Of a DNA stretch of 64,000 nt, positions 43,465-58,100 are shown in pieces. The stretch spans positions 124,001 to 188,000 of the forward strand of contig SRSI01000001.1 in NCBI GenBank assembly GCA_005656395.1, written 5' to 3'. Each line of letters begins with the position of its first letter. Positions within the stretch are counted from its first letter, which is position 1. The translations under genes and the position numbers were made by a program. The notes under the pieces are model-generated. The model made no database searches. It was given only the letters and a program-made list of their open reading frames with translations, and was not told the origin of the DNA. The stretch is from Strongyloides papillosus (Eukaryota > Nematoda > Chromadorea > Rhabditida > Strongyloididae).

Positions 43465-43652
43465 TTGTAAATTTTTTTTGCCTTTATAAGGATGATAAAA
43501 ATGTATATTTTCTACATATTATTGATTACTTAGCATATATCTTATGCCAACATGCTGCTTGCATTTTGTTTAGATGCATTTTGTTGTTTATCATCATATC
43601 ACTATATCTATAATATTACTCTTAAAATTTTTGGCATATTTCCTAACACTAC
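43465..43652. promoter_or_regulatory. Short bidirectional promoter region
   Basis: Only 188 bp separate the divergent starts of the coiled-coil gene and the lipase gene, so both promoters must lie here. The words GCATATATCTTATGCC and CATGCTGCTTGCATTTTG are less AT-rich than the rest. No specific factor site is claimed. Confidence 0.5.
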
Positions 43653-44642
43653 ATGCTAATTTATTTACTTTTCATTACATTCTCTGCAATTTTCACATTC
43701 TCTAATTGTGAAATTAAGGATAATGAGATTTTAAGAAGTAATAATAAGTATAATGAGACAGTGGCACTCCTTGCTCTTGATATGGCAGCAGCCTCCTACT
43801 CGAAAAATCCAAGAAAATGCTTAAAGAAATTGGGTGGTAAATTAAAAAGACATTGGAGATCTAAATGTGATTATATACATGATGAATGTTGGGGTTTTAT
43901 TGGTATAGTTGATGAATATATTGTATTTTCAATACGTGGTACACGTTCAAAGCTTCAATTAATTGTGGAGTTAATAGAGACAATGTCTCGTCCTAAACAA
44001 TCATTTCCTCCCGGTGGAGCTGTTGAAGTATACTTTTACACAGCATTAAAAACATTTTGGTCTAATTCAAGTAACGTTTTGGTTAATCTTAAGAAAAAAT
44101 ATCCAAGAAAGAAGGTTCTTTTTACTGGTCATAGTTTAGGTGGTGCTGTTGCATCACTTGCTTCAGCGCTCTTTGTTCACCAAAACAAAGATATTTTCGG
44201 GGAAGATAATTTGAAAAATGATACAATTTTAATAACATTTGGACAACCACGCGTTGGAAATTATTTTTTTTCTCTTCAACACGATTCTTTAGTTCCTAAT
44301 AGTTGGAGAATTATTCATAGATATGACTTGGTAAAATTGCATAATTTATATTTTTATTTAAATAATTTTTTTTAGGTTCCACATATACCCGGGTGTTATG
44401 AATACGGTAGAAAAAGATCTTGTGTCCCAGCCTTTAATCATTCACCATATCACCATGGTACTGAAATTTGGTATCCCTTAACAATGAATGGTTCCTCCGA
44501 ATATAAAATTTGTTCTGGTTTACCTATTAACGAGGATGATAATTGTTCAAACAGGTGCTTCCTACACTATGATATTAATGATCATCTAAAATATTTTGAG
44601 CATGATATTAGCTCGTACGGAGATAAAGGTTGCACCGACTAA
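43653..44642 (+). CDS. Secreted class 3 lipase (alpha/beta hydrolase)
   Basis: Predicted triacylglycerol lipase, 314 residues. Exon 1 43653-44330, intron 44331-44375 (45 bp, GT-AG, phase 0), exon 2 44376-44642. Signal peptide about 1-19 (LIYLLFITFSAIFTFSN). The nucleophile elbow GHSLGGAVASLAS carries the catalytic Ser (about residue 159); Asp in HRYDLV (about 224, next to the intron) and His in YHHGTEIWY (about 251) complete the triad. Paired Cys (CDYIHDEC, CYEYGRKRSC, CSNRCF) fit a disulphide-bonded secreted enzyme. IGIVDEYIVFSIRGTRS matches the usual strand before the oxyanion region. Nematodes have many such genes. Divergent from the coiled-coil gene. Confidence 0.9.
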
Positions 44643-47600
44643 CAAAAATTATATTTTTCGCTGCCTTGTCCATTAAAATATTCATTTTGTAATGCTTATC
44701 TTTAAAAAATAAATTATTTATTTTCAAGAAAATGTATACATCTGTATAACCTAATGTTATATTTTGATATGTAATTGATAAAAATGAAAGAAAAGATTTC
44801 AACAAATTATGTAACAAAGATAATTATACTATTGCAATATAAATTATTATACAACAAATATGTATTGAAATATACATTCCTCCTGTTTAAATATAAGACA
44901 TTATTTTTATAAAAAATATTGCAAATAAAACTGATCAAATATGTGCTTTTAATAATTCAATTTTTTTTTCTTCTTATCATAAAATCTAAGCATTATTTAA
45001 AATTTGTTGTTGCAAAAAGATTTTAGATGTATACATATATATAATTCCTACTCCATTTAGTGGTGTTTAATTATGCTGTAATATTTATAAATATATTGTT
45101 ACCAACAATAAAATAATTTCATTTTGCTGAATAGTTACTTTAACATCTGTTGATTCGAACCACATACACATTTATACACATTTTTATTAATTGGCAATTT
45201 AAATTTTCAATTTTGAATGTATTTATCTTATTAATGCTTATCTCAAAATTAATCAAAACATTTACGCATTGTGTGGTTGTAAAATTTATATAATACATTA
45301 ACTCTTTGTGTTTACAATAATTTTATTTTCAGAAATGTTTCTTTATGTATAGGTTACCCATAGTTAAATAACATTATCACTTAAAAATAATTTTTATCAT
45401 AAACAAGGTTTTTATTATATTTTTCCCTTCTAATATTATGAAGAAAAAGTAACTCTTTTTTACATATTTAACTAAATTTCCTCTTTATATTTATTTTTTT
45501 AGCATTATTTATTTTTCTAAAAATTAGGCGTATTTCTAAATACATTTATAATAGTAATAATAAATAATTATAGTTAAAAAAGACAATTTCTGTGGGAAAA
45601 TAAAAAATATACTATATTTAAAAATTATTATATAAATAAAAAATTAATCTAAGGTCAACACATAGTTATTTTGTAATTCATATGTGTATTTTACTACTAT
45701 TTAACAGTTGTTATGATAAATTCTTTTTACTATCATTCTCTTTATTTATACACTATTTTTTATATTCTCACTTTAAAAACATATTTAATGTTATGTTAGA
45801 AGAATGATGTCCATATAGCTGTTAGATAACATTATGCCAAAAACTATAAACTATTCCTACAATTCAATGATCGATTGACTAATTAGCCAATCTTCAAAAT
45901 TGATATTTAAATTTCATTAAAATTTTATAAAAATAAGAGAGTACTCATATAATATTATGTATGCGCATCCAACAACAACAACATTTCATTATCAGCTACT
46001 TACTCTAACATAAATCTAACATCTCTTATAACTTTCATATATGTATCTATACAATTTCATTTCAAAAATATATTTATTCTCTCTCCTTTTTAAAAATACC
46101 ATTTTGCCTTATGTTACTTGTCTCTCTATAGATGTGTGTGGGATATATGTGTTATTAGCTTAAGGAAGTATAAAAATATTAAAGTTTTATACATGATGTA
46201 TGGATAATTTATTTATTTGTTTTTAAAGTGACCATGTTGATGATAAATTACGATTATTTTCCTTCTAACCATGTTTCTTAAAAAGTTATTAAAATGAATT
46301 TCTTTAAAAATTCTTTTTTATGACAACTTTAAAAATCTACTTAAATTTATGACTTTTTATATTTTTATTTTCTGTAAACATATAGATAGATATAAAAAAA
46401 ATATGCAATAGTATTCTTTTTATCATCAGTAATGAGATTTTCATGTTTCACAGACGATTCTTTTTTTTATATAATATTATCCTTATGTCACTTAAAAATG
46501 CTATATTCATATATATTAAAATATAAATGAACCATATGTGCCTTCTACTTTCCTTAACACATTATATTATAAAAGTTGCGCAGTCAAATTTTTATTATCA
46601 AAAATATTTTTGTGTATTTTCACGTCAATTATTTGTGTACCATTAACTTTTATAAAAAGTTGTTCTTCTATTGTTATATATCTTTTTGGTAACACACAAG
46701 GCAATACTTATACTTTTATCATGAATTATTGTTAAATAGACATCACTGCTTTAAAATTACATATAAAGTTGTATATTTATCTTTTAAAGTATTCAAGAAA
46801 AGGAGGACAATAATTACTACTTATTACCTTCGTGTAACTCTCCATTTTAAAAGTTCTTTAAACAATCTCAAATTCCTTTTAAATACCTACTTATGAGCAA
46901 TTAATAAATATACATCAACCTATACTATTATTCATTTCATTTCTAAACATTTTGACAATATTCTTAATTGTTTCTTCCAATTTATAATATAACACCAATC
47001 ACGTACTTATTATACCTAATTTTTAACATATCATATAATTCATCATGTAACATGATAAAATATGTTTAAAGAGATGAGTAAATTAATTTTTGTCAATTTG
47101 AATTACTTCATTTCATTTTCTTAATAACTATCCTGTTAAAAAGACCTTGAAGGTAAAAATTCTTTTTTTTTGAAATAGTATAATGTATATGTATAATTAA
47201 AAATCTAATTAAAAACATTAAAAACTCTATTAAAAGGTATTATAAATTATTTTGTTAAAATTTTAGTTTATTTTTAAAATAACATAATATTTTTGATAGT
47301 CTAATTTTATTTTTCATTAAATATCAGGTATGTAATAACTGTAAAAACAAAATTGTTTAATCATTCGTATTTTTATCTTTTTGTTTTTTATAGTATATGA
47401 TACCGATATTTATAGTTATTCATCATGGGAACATATTATTTTTGTCAATACCTCTTATGTATCCTATTATCTCTAATATTTTTTTTGGTAGACTCTTTTG
47501 TTTACCACTATAAAATAATGTAAAAATGATATAACCTTCTACTCTCTATAAACTATAATTGTTTGTGATTAAATTTACAAAAAAATATTATAACATTTAT

Positions 47601-49154
47601 TTTTATAAGATTACAACTACCATTCAACCTTCCTCCTTTATCAATCCTATTATTTTTACGCTTCTTTAGATTATTTTGATGAAAGAAAATTCAGAAAAAG
47701 GTTTTTGGGAAATTTATTATTATTATAAAGTACCTTAAAGGCGGTACAAACCATTAAAATCATTTTTACATTTCAACTCTTTTTAATGTATATGTCCTTC
47801 AAAACAAATTTTTGTTTACTCCTTTGAGGAAAACTTCATGTTATGTTATCTTCTATTTTTGTCTCATATACTCCTTTTTTTAACTAAAACTGTTTTCTTA
47901 AAAAAATTGCCTTTTCAACTTGAATTTATGTTTAAATATACACATTCATATTTATTATATTTGACTGAGTGTGAAATGTAATAAAAAATATTTTTATTTT
48001 AATTTATTTCATCATATAATATCAATTATATATATTTTTTTTGCAAACATTTGTTAAAAATCAAAAAACAAAAAAAATAAAGGATAATAGTTTAATAATA
48101 ATATGATATTACTTAATCATAGGGAAAGATTTTGTTTCCTACTTTATTATAATAATCTATATTACTTAAATTTGATATGAAAGAGTTTAAGATACATTTT
48201 GCAAAAATATGAATAACATAACAATGTGATTGTAATAGTAAAAAGTATAATAAACTCTCATTAATATATATAAAATTTGATATATATATATATTATATTT
48301 TCCATATTATTTTATGTTACTTTAACATATTTTAAATATTTATCTATCAAAAAATATTCTCATTATCAAAATTTTTTCACTTTTTTTATTACATACCCTA
48401 TCTCTCACTACCAATTATTATTATTTTGTAGAGAGAAATTTTTATAAATTTACTATCATAACTAACCTTTTGTATATTAATTTGAAGTACAATATAAAAG
48501 ATCTTGTAAATATTGAAACTTGAAATACAATACAATTGTATTCATACTCCTCAATCAAACATATATTTGTATTTAATGTTTAATTGAATAGTGCAAAATC
48601 AAACATGAGATTTTAAAAATTATAATGGTGGTTTATATGTTATTTAATAGACACATATACCAATAAAAACTTGTTAATTACACAACACTACATTATATAT
48701 TCATTTTTTTCCCGAATTTTATATTGCATTGAGTTTAAAGCATAGTGTAACTTTTTTTATTTATTTATTCTCGTTGATCATGGTGATAGAGATGAGATGA
48801 TGATGTGTGAGGATGGAGTGCTTTCTAGATTTTATCATTTTTAACATCATTATATCAAGGTACCGTGTAAACTTTATAAATAATAATAGTTTAATAACAA
48901 AATATTGTTTTATTGGTACGCAATATGTAATATAGATGTTTAATCTATGTTTTAATAATTCGTGTCTTCGCTTAACTAGTACTACTACTTATGATAAATT
49001 TTTAATCACTATTGTATACTTCCAGAAACTGATAAAGAATTCCTATAGTCAAAGAGTTAGTCCATATTTATATATAGAGGAGAACTATTTGAAAAACTCA
49101 AACAATATTTATAAATATAAAATATTAATAAATTTTTGAGTTTTAATAGAAAAA
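44643..49154. other. 4.5-kb AT-rich region, no gene seen
   Basis: I find no protein-like frame, tRNA, GC-rich RNA island, inverted repeat or retroelement end here. Short frames (46538-46735, 48936-49139) are translations of T/A-rich DNA. The word content is unusually uniform compared with the repeat-rich left third. It lies upstream of the giant FERM gene and could hold its promoter, distant enhancers or unrecognised 5' non-coding exons. Confidence 0.5.
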
Positions 49155-52100
49155 ATGACTAATGATGGAGAGGAACCGAATATTGAGGATGATCCAACTA
49201 TCCAAATTGGAGTATCCCATAAAGATCTATCTCCTGCCACAGTATACTTCCTAGATGGGAAAAAAAAGTTGTTTTATATACATAAAAATTCTGAAGGAGA
49301 AATTCTTATTGATATGGTAGGAAAATATTTACAATTACAAGAGAGGGATTACTTTGGACTGACATATTATGATCAAAAGGGCAATAAAGTAAATTTTAAA
49401 TTAATTTTCCATAATTTTTTTCCATTAATTTTTAGCATTGGGTTTATAGCGATCGTCGTATCTCTAAAAAACTCAAAAGTATGCCTTGGGAATTCTATTT
49501 CGAGGTTAAATTTTATCCACAAGAACCATCACAATTGGCTGATGACTTCACAAGATACCTTCTATGTCTCCAAGTTAGGCAAGATATTTATATGAAAAAG
49601 TATGTTTATTTTTAAGTCATTAATAATAATTTACTTTTTTAAGATTACCTGTTACCTTTGCAACTGAAGCACTCCTTGCTTCATATGTAGTACAAGAATT
49701 AAGAGGAGATTATCACGAGTATCCACCTCTTTTAGATTATGTTAGTTTTTTAGGTGAAGCTAAAACCTCAGAGTCAATTACACCTGAATTTGTTGAGAAG
49801 GTCAAAGAACTTCACAAACAACACAAAGGTTTAACTCCTGGTGAAGCAGAATCTGCCTACTTAGAAGTTGCCAAAAAACTTAATATGTATGGAATTTTCA
49901 CATTCCCAGCTAAAGATAATCATAATGATGTTATTATTGGTATCTCTGCACCAGGAATTAGTGTTTTTAGTGATCAAGTTAGAGTACATAGATTTTTATG
50001 GAATCATATCGTTAAATTTGCCTATAAAAAAAATATTTTTTCGGTGAAAGTTAAGCCGGATAAGGTAAGATAGTAATTTTTTTAATATTTATATTTTTTT
50101 AGGCTGTTAATGGTAAAAGTACATTTTCATATAAAATGGATGATAACGGTAATGCTAAAAGAACTTGGAGATGTGGAGTAGAACATCATACATTCTTTAG
50201 ATTAATTCAACCGGAAGATGATTTGAAAAATGGTGTTATTTGTGCTCCGAGAGGCAATAGAATTTTTCATTATCATGGGAGAACACAATATCAAAGTAAA
50301 TTACATGCTTCAATGTTCGATCATGTATCATCTGATATTAATCGTTCTGATAATATTAGAGTTGGAAAAAGTGAAGTCTGTTATATCAAACCTGTTGAAA
50401 TTTTGGATGATAGAGATAAAATTGAAAGTAATGTAGAACATCCTGTTTCTGTTAACTTAATGGATGAAGAGGTATGTTTTATTAGATTAAAATATTTTTA
50501 AAATTAACTTCTTTTGACATTTATATTCCTGCATGAAATTTAAATGCTTCCAAAGAAATAACAACTTCTTTTTTTTTCCCTATAATTAATATGTTCATTT
50601 TCTAATATAGAACTTTGTAACACCTGTAAAAGAGTCCCGTAGTAATAAAAATCAATTTACAAAAGATACACTTAATTCATCTGGTTATGGAAGTGGTCCA
50701 TCATCATCACGCGTACGTTTTGCTGATCGTCTTCCAATTAAATTAGAAGGAAAGAAAGTTAGAAGAAATCTTTTTGGTAAAGGAAAAGAAGATGATATTG
50801 AGAGAGAAACATTCCCTGCCATTGCCAGTACATATCCTAAAGATAAGGAAGAAAGTAAAACTGATATTGTTTTGACGAATAATGAATTTGATGAAATACC
50901 AATAGATTATATGGTTAGTGTTTATCATAATGGACAATCCATAAACAATAAAAAGAGAAACAATGTCTGTTGTGGATCTATTGGCGGTGGTAATAAAAAA
51001 GGTCATATCAAGAAAGATGATATCTCTGAACCAATGACTCTTACTGAAGATGTTGAAAAGTATCCTCTTAGATATAAAGTTGATGTTTACCATTCTGGTG
51101 GAAGATATTCACAAAAATATGGTATCAACAAAAATAAGAAAAAATTTAAGAGGCTTACTCACGAAGGAGTTAATGAAGTAGTAAAAAGAGATAAAGTTGA
51201 TTTAACATTTTATCCTCATGATAATTCAGAACATCCAGTAAAAGAGAGATTAGAGAAAGTCTACGAGTTAGAATGTGAACCATTAAGAAAATATGCATCC
51301 AAGTATCACTCAGGTTTATCAGTTATGTCAAAGAAGGAAGCTAAAGAACAGAAAAAAATTGCTAAAAGAGATAGACTTTTGACTCATGAATCAACCCCTC
51401 CAAAAAATTCTAAATCTAAATGTTTTTCATGTAATTGTGCTGGAAGCCAATTGCCAAAAGATAAGAGTAGTAAGATGAAGTTTGATGATAATTATCCTTA
51501 TGGATTATCTAAAGAGCCATATGAAGGACCATTGTCTATGGAACGTAGGAAGGAAGAATTTAAGGGAGCACCATTGGAAAGTGTTTGTTCCTCTTATGAA
51601 ATACCTAAATACAAGCCTGCCAATAAAAAACGATCTAGTGCCTTAACATGTATCAAACCACAAAAAAGAGTTAAAAAAGATGAAGAATACTCTAGGAAGG
51701 ATAGTTGGCCAAAGGATGATGAAGAAGAAAGACATCATGTTGTTAAGAAAATGTTAAGAGATGAAGACTATCCTATTGAGGAGAGGAAACAAAAGACAGA
51801 ATTTATTGAAAAAATTGAGGAAAGACCAATTATTGAGTATGATGTAGCAAGGACTGTTATTGATACTGAAAAAGATTGGTCTTTGAAAGTTGGTGAAGGA
51901 AAAGAATCTGGAATTAAAAAGACAACACGTATTTCGAAAACTCTTCTCCCCCAACGTACCTCATCTCCTCATAGTTCAAATGAAAATATTGATGGTCACT
52001 GTCATGTACAGTACGATTCTACAATAGAAGTTAGTGAAAATAAGGATAAATTAGATAACATTCCAATTGAGAGTGAAGTAAAGATTCACCATACTCCAGA

Positions 52101-55100
52101 ACATATAATAACAAAAGTTGAAGAAATAAAGACTTTTAAAGAACCATCGTATAATGATATTGACATTCCATCTTCGTCTCATGTATATGAAATAAAAACT
52201 ACAACAAATATTTATAATTTGAATACCGAGCCATATGAAGGAAATGTGGAAGTAATAAGTAAAAATAATGATATTGATGAAGATCCCTTATCTGAACACG
52301 TAAAGTATTATGACATTCCTAAGTACCCTAAGAAGTTTGAGAAGAAAATTGAAGTTAAAGAAAGTATTATAAGGACACAAAATATTGAAAATGAAAAGCT
52401 ATCTCCAATTATACAAAAAGAAGTTTCATTTTCTAATGATAATCAGGATAGTTCTGCTAAGAAGGAGAAAACCAATTCTTTAACGAGATTTATAGGAAGA
52501 TTTAATAAAAAAGATAGCGATGTAGGAAAGAAAAAACAAGGACCTGTAATGTCTGATCTTGATAGTGGTGTTGATGATATATTAAGTGGAACGGAAGCTG
52601 GAACACTTTCGAGAAAAGATGACCAAAAAGAAGATATAAAAGAGGCTAAAAAACTAGAAAAGAAGAAGAAAAAAAGTTTGTTATGTAGTAGTACGGGGAA
52701 AAAAGGATCTATGGCTTACCTTCCAATCGAACATATCCGTCATAGTTCAAGTGATAAGGGTTACCCTGGAAAAGAGGAGCCTTATACAGGTGATCTTGAG
52801 CCTTTCAATAAAACTAGTGAATTACCCACTGAATCTTTAAGAAATATTGTTCAAGTCTATCATTCTGGTCTTTCTGATGTCAAACCAAGTTGGAATAGGA
52901 GATTTGTAATATTTAGTAGAACAAAACACGAAGGTGTTGAGGAAGTCATCGATAAAAATGAGATAAATAAAGAATCATATCAACTTTTAAATAATCAACC
53001 ATATGAAGGTCCATTAGAAACAATGCGTCATGACGATGATATTTCAACTGAACCAATTAAACACTACTCAAAAGTATATCATCCCGGACAAAGTGTTTTG
53101 GGAGGTACTAAAAAGAAAGAAAATGTTAAGAAAAGTAGTAAAAAACGTGTATCAACACCTGTTGACTCTGATGAAGACGACTACCATCCTAAAGATAAAA
53201 CATCTTCCTTAAGTAGGTTTATGGGATTCTTTAATCGTCGTGGAGGTAAATCGAATAACTACGATACAGGTAACGGAGGAATGACAACTGAAAATGACTC
53301 TGGAATGGATGCATCTAATAGTTCAGCTGAAGTACCAACTAAATATAGTCTAGAAAGTTATGACAAGAAAAATAAAAACAAAAATAGAAAATATGTTCTT
53401 AATACCGAACCATTCCTTGGAACCTACGATCAAACAATAAGAATTAATGAACTTCAAACGGAACCATTAAAAGATTCTGTTGATGTTTACCATTCAGGAC
53501 AGAGTGTATCAACATTAAAAAACAAAAAACTTTATTTAAATGATCAGTATACTGAAAGTGATACTGATGATGAAAGAAGGAACACTCGCTCAAATACATT
53601 AACACGTATCATAGGAAAATTACATATGCCAAAAAAATCTAATGGAGGTAATGGAAGTGATTTAGGATATCCAAAGATTTCACAAAAATATGAAGGTGAA
53701 TATGAAAAAATTAATAGGATTGATGAAGTTAAAAAAATACCTTTAGATCAAGAAGTTCAAATCTATGATATACCAAAATACCAAGCTAAAATTGAAAAGA
53801 AAGATAGTGAACCTTCATGTAGTTACTGTGCTCCAGTTGGAAGAAAACAATCTCTCAATGTTTATGATAAAAATGAAGAGTTGTCAGGTGATGAGAATAC
53901 ACTTTCAAAGACAGAAAATAAATCATTAAAAGCTTCAAATGATAAAGATATTAAATTGTCAATTGAAACGGATATCGAAGGAAAATATAAAGATCCAAAA
54001 CTTTCAAGTGAAAAAGATATTACAGCAACTGTCATGGTTCCTGAAAGTATGGTAAATGATGATTTGATGATTTCAATACCTGAGGACGCTTTTGAAGGAA
54101 AAGATATTGATAGAAATATTAATGCTCATATAATAATTGATAACGAACCCAAATTAAAAGTTAGAAGTAGAAGTAAAAAGAATAATGTTTCTTGTTTTGG
54201 AAAGTCTAAGAGTAAACCTATTAATTTAGAAGCATATCCACCACAAGTCAAATATGATGGAGCGACTATGGATCTCAAAACAAGTCATTCACTACCCAAA
54301 ACTAGCTTAGAAGATCATGTTGATATCTATCCTATTCCAAAATACCAAGACAAAAAGAAATATAGTAAAAAATGTAGTGCTTTCAATTGTGTTAGAAAAA
54401 ATAGAATGGAAGAAAAAGGTAATGATTATTATATGGAAAAAACTTCCAGTGATAAATCAGAAGATGAATCTCACTTAGAAGCAAAGGCAAAAGTAGGTAT
54501 AGAAAGTAGAAAACCCGAACTTGAAGCTTTCTATGAAATGCCAAGTAAAGAAAAAGTAGTAGAAGTAAAGACAAGTAATAATCTAGAATCCGAATTAGAA
54601 ATAGAAAATAAAAAACAAAAAACAAAATGTGTATCATTAAACTGTGCCAAAAACTCGCCAGATCATAAAAGTGAAGGTACTTATGAAGTCTCACCGAAGA
54701 AATTTAACATATCAAACGAGTATAATGATAAAATCGAAGCTGAAGATATTCATATGACGGTGTTAGTGCCTGAAGAGATGGCATCTGGAAAAGTCAAGAT
54801 TTCTGTACCAGATACTTCATTCAAAATACCTGAAGAAGATATCAAAGCTCATATAGTCATCGATGAGCCAGAAATCGAAAAATATACTACCACTTTTGAA
54901 CATAAAAAGGGAGGACTTTCTTATGTTGCATCTTTCGGTGACAACAATTATACATATGAACCTTCGGTGGAGGTAAAACACGACATCCCATCGTTTGAAA
55001 AAGGTGTAAAAATCGAAACACCTAAACTAAATATAGATGCGGAATTAAAGAAACCAAAAGTAAAGGAACCCAAGTGTGGTCAATTAAATTGCGCAAAACA

Positions 55101-58100
55101 ATCCCCTAAAAAAGAATTTGATGTTTCATATGAAATTTCACAACACAAAGCAGATCTCAACTTAGAAATGCCTGAAGTTAACATTGATAGAGAAGTCAAA
55201 TTAGAAATGCCTGAAGTTAACATTGATAGGGAAGTCAAATTAGAAGTTGAAGTACCAACAGGAAATATCAATATTGAAACTCCAATACCTGAAATTCAGC
55301 CAATGGAAATAGAAATCAAAGAACCAGCAGTTCATGTAGAAATGCCTCAATTAAATATTGATACAGAAATAAAGGAACCAAAAGTAAAAGGACCTAAATG
55401 TGGTTCACTTAATTGTAGTAAGAAAAAAATGGAAGGAGATTTTGATGCTTCATATGAACTTTCACCAAAACACATAGAATTAAAAACGGAATTACCAAAA
55501 GTCGAAGTTGAAAATGATGTTGAAGTTAAACTTTTAGTTCCTGAACATTTAGCTGAAAGTGATTTTAAAGTTTCTATTCCGGAGGTATCAGTTGATTTAC
55601 CATCACATGACATGAAAGCGCATATTTTAGTAGAAAAACCAAAAGTATCACTACCGGAAATTAAGGTTAAACCAAGAAAAACTGGAGTCTCATGTTTCGC
55701 ATGCTTTGGAAGGAAAAAAGGTAAATTACCGGCTAACCTTGATGCTTACCCACAACAATATACCTATGAAGGTCCTATTGTCGAATTAGATTCACAAATG
55801 CCAATGAAAACAGAAAAGTTAGATCAACATGTTAATTTGTATCCAATTCCAAAATACAAGAACAAAGGAAAAGTCGGAAAGAAATGCGGATCATTAAGTT
55901 GTGGTGGTAAGAAACCAAGTTCTGATATTGAAGTTGGTTACACAAAGCCATATATTAAAGTAAAAACAGATGCACCGTCAGTAAAAGGAGATTTAGAAGT
56001 TGACATTCCAGAAATCAAAGCTGAAGCTGATATTAAGAAACCAGAAGTTCAAATTGATGCAAAGAAACCTAAGGTTAAAGGACCAAAATGTGCACCATTG
56101 AGTTGTTTCAGAAAAACACCAAAGGCCGGACTTGAAGCTTCATATGATATCCCATCGAAGAAATTAGATGTTGATATTGAAACCCCAGAAGTAAAAGTTG
56201 ATGTTGAGGGACCATCAGTTAAAGTTGATGTTCCTGAAATACATGCTGATATTAAAAAACCAGAAGTTCAAATTGATGCCAAGAAACCTAAAGTTAAAGG
56301 ACCAAAATGTGCACCATTGAGTTGTTTCAGAAAAACATCAAAAGCAGGACTTGAAGCTTCATACGATATCCCATCTAAGAAATTAGATGTTGATGTAGAG
56401 GGACCATCCATCGAAGTCGATGCTCCTGAAATAACTGCAGAAGCAAGCATTGATAAACCAGAAATTAAGATTGATGCTAAGAAACCTAAGGTGAAAGGAC
56501 CAAAATGTGCACCGTTAAGTTGTTTCAGAAAAACTCCAAAGGCTGGACTTGAGGCTTCATATGATATTCCATCTAAGAAATTAGATGTTGATATCGAAAC
56601 CCCAGAAGTAAATGTTGATGTTGAAGGACCATCAGTTAAAGTTGATGTTCCTGAGATACATGCTGATATTAAAAAGCCAGAAATTCAAATTGATGTCAAG
56701 AAACCCAAGGCTAAAGGACCAAGATGTGCACCATTAAGTTGTTTCAGAAAAACTCCAAAAGCTGGACTTGAAGCTTCATATAATATTCCATCTAAGAAAA
56801 TAGATGTTGATGTAGAAACACCAGAAGTAAATATTGATGTTGAAGGATCATCTGTTAAAATTGATACTGAAGTTCCAGACTTAAAACTCGATGTTGGAAC
56901 TCCAGAAATAAAGCTAGATATTGAAAAACCTTCTTTTAAAGCTAATGTTCCTGAATTACATGCTGATATTAAAAAACCAGAAGTTCAAATTGATGCTAAG
57001 AAACCAAAAATTAAAGGACCAAAATGTGCACCATTGAGTTGTTTGAGAAAAACACCAAAAGCTGGACTTGAAGCTTCATACGATATCCCATCTAAGAAAC
57101 TAGATGTTGATGTCGAGGGACCATCTATTGAAGTTAATGCTCCTCAACTAACTGCAGAAGCAAGCATTGATAAGCCAGAAATTAAGATTGATGCTAAGAA
57201 ACCTAAGGTGAAAGGTCCAAGATGTGCACCATTGAGTTGTTTCAGAAAAACTCCAAAAGCTGGACTTGAAGCTTCATATGATATTCCATCTAAGAAATTA
57301 GATGTTGATATCGAAACCCCAGAAGTAAATATTGATGTTGAAGGACCATCAGTTAAAGTTGATGTTCCTGAAGTACACGCTGATATTAAAAAGCCAGAAG
57401 TTCAAATTGATGCTAAGAAACCAAAAATTAAAGGACCAAAATGTGCACCATTAAGTTGTTTGAGAAAAACACCAAAGGCTGGACTTGAAGCTTCATACGA
57501 TATCCCATCTAAGAAACTAGATGTTGATGTCGAGGGACCATCTATTGAAGTTAATGCTCCTCAACTAACTGCAGAAGCAAGCATTGATAAGCCAGAAATT
57601 AAGATTGATGCTAAGAAACCTAAGGTGAAAGGACCAAAATGTGCACCGTTAAGTTGTTTCAGAAAAACACCAAAGGCTGGACTTGAGGCTTCATATGATA
57701 TTCCATCTAAGAAATTAGATGTTGATATCGAAACCCCAGAAGTAAATGTTGATGTTGAAGGACCATCAGTTAAAGTTGATGTTCCTGAGATACATGCTGA
57801 TATTAAAAAGCCAGAAATTCAAATTGATGTCAAGAAACCCAAGGCTAAAGGACCAAGATGTGCACCATTAAGTTGTTTCAGAAAAACACCAAAAGCTGGA
57901 CTTGAAGCTTCATATGATATCCCATCTAAGAAATTAGATGTTGATGTAGAGGGACTATCCATTGAAGTCGATGCTCCTGAAATAACTGCAGAAGCAAGCA
58001 TTGATAAGCCTGAAATTAAGATTGATGCTAAGAAACCAAAAACTAAAGGACCAAAATGTGCACCATTGAGTTGTTTCAGAAAAACTCCAAAAGCTGGACT

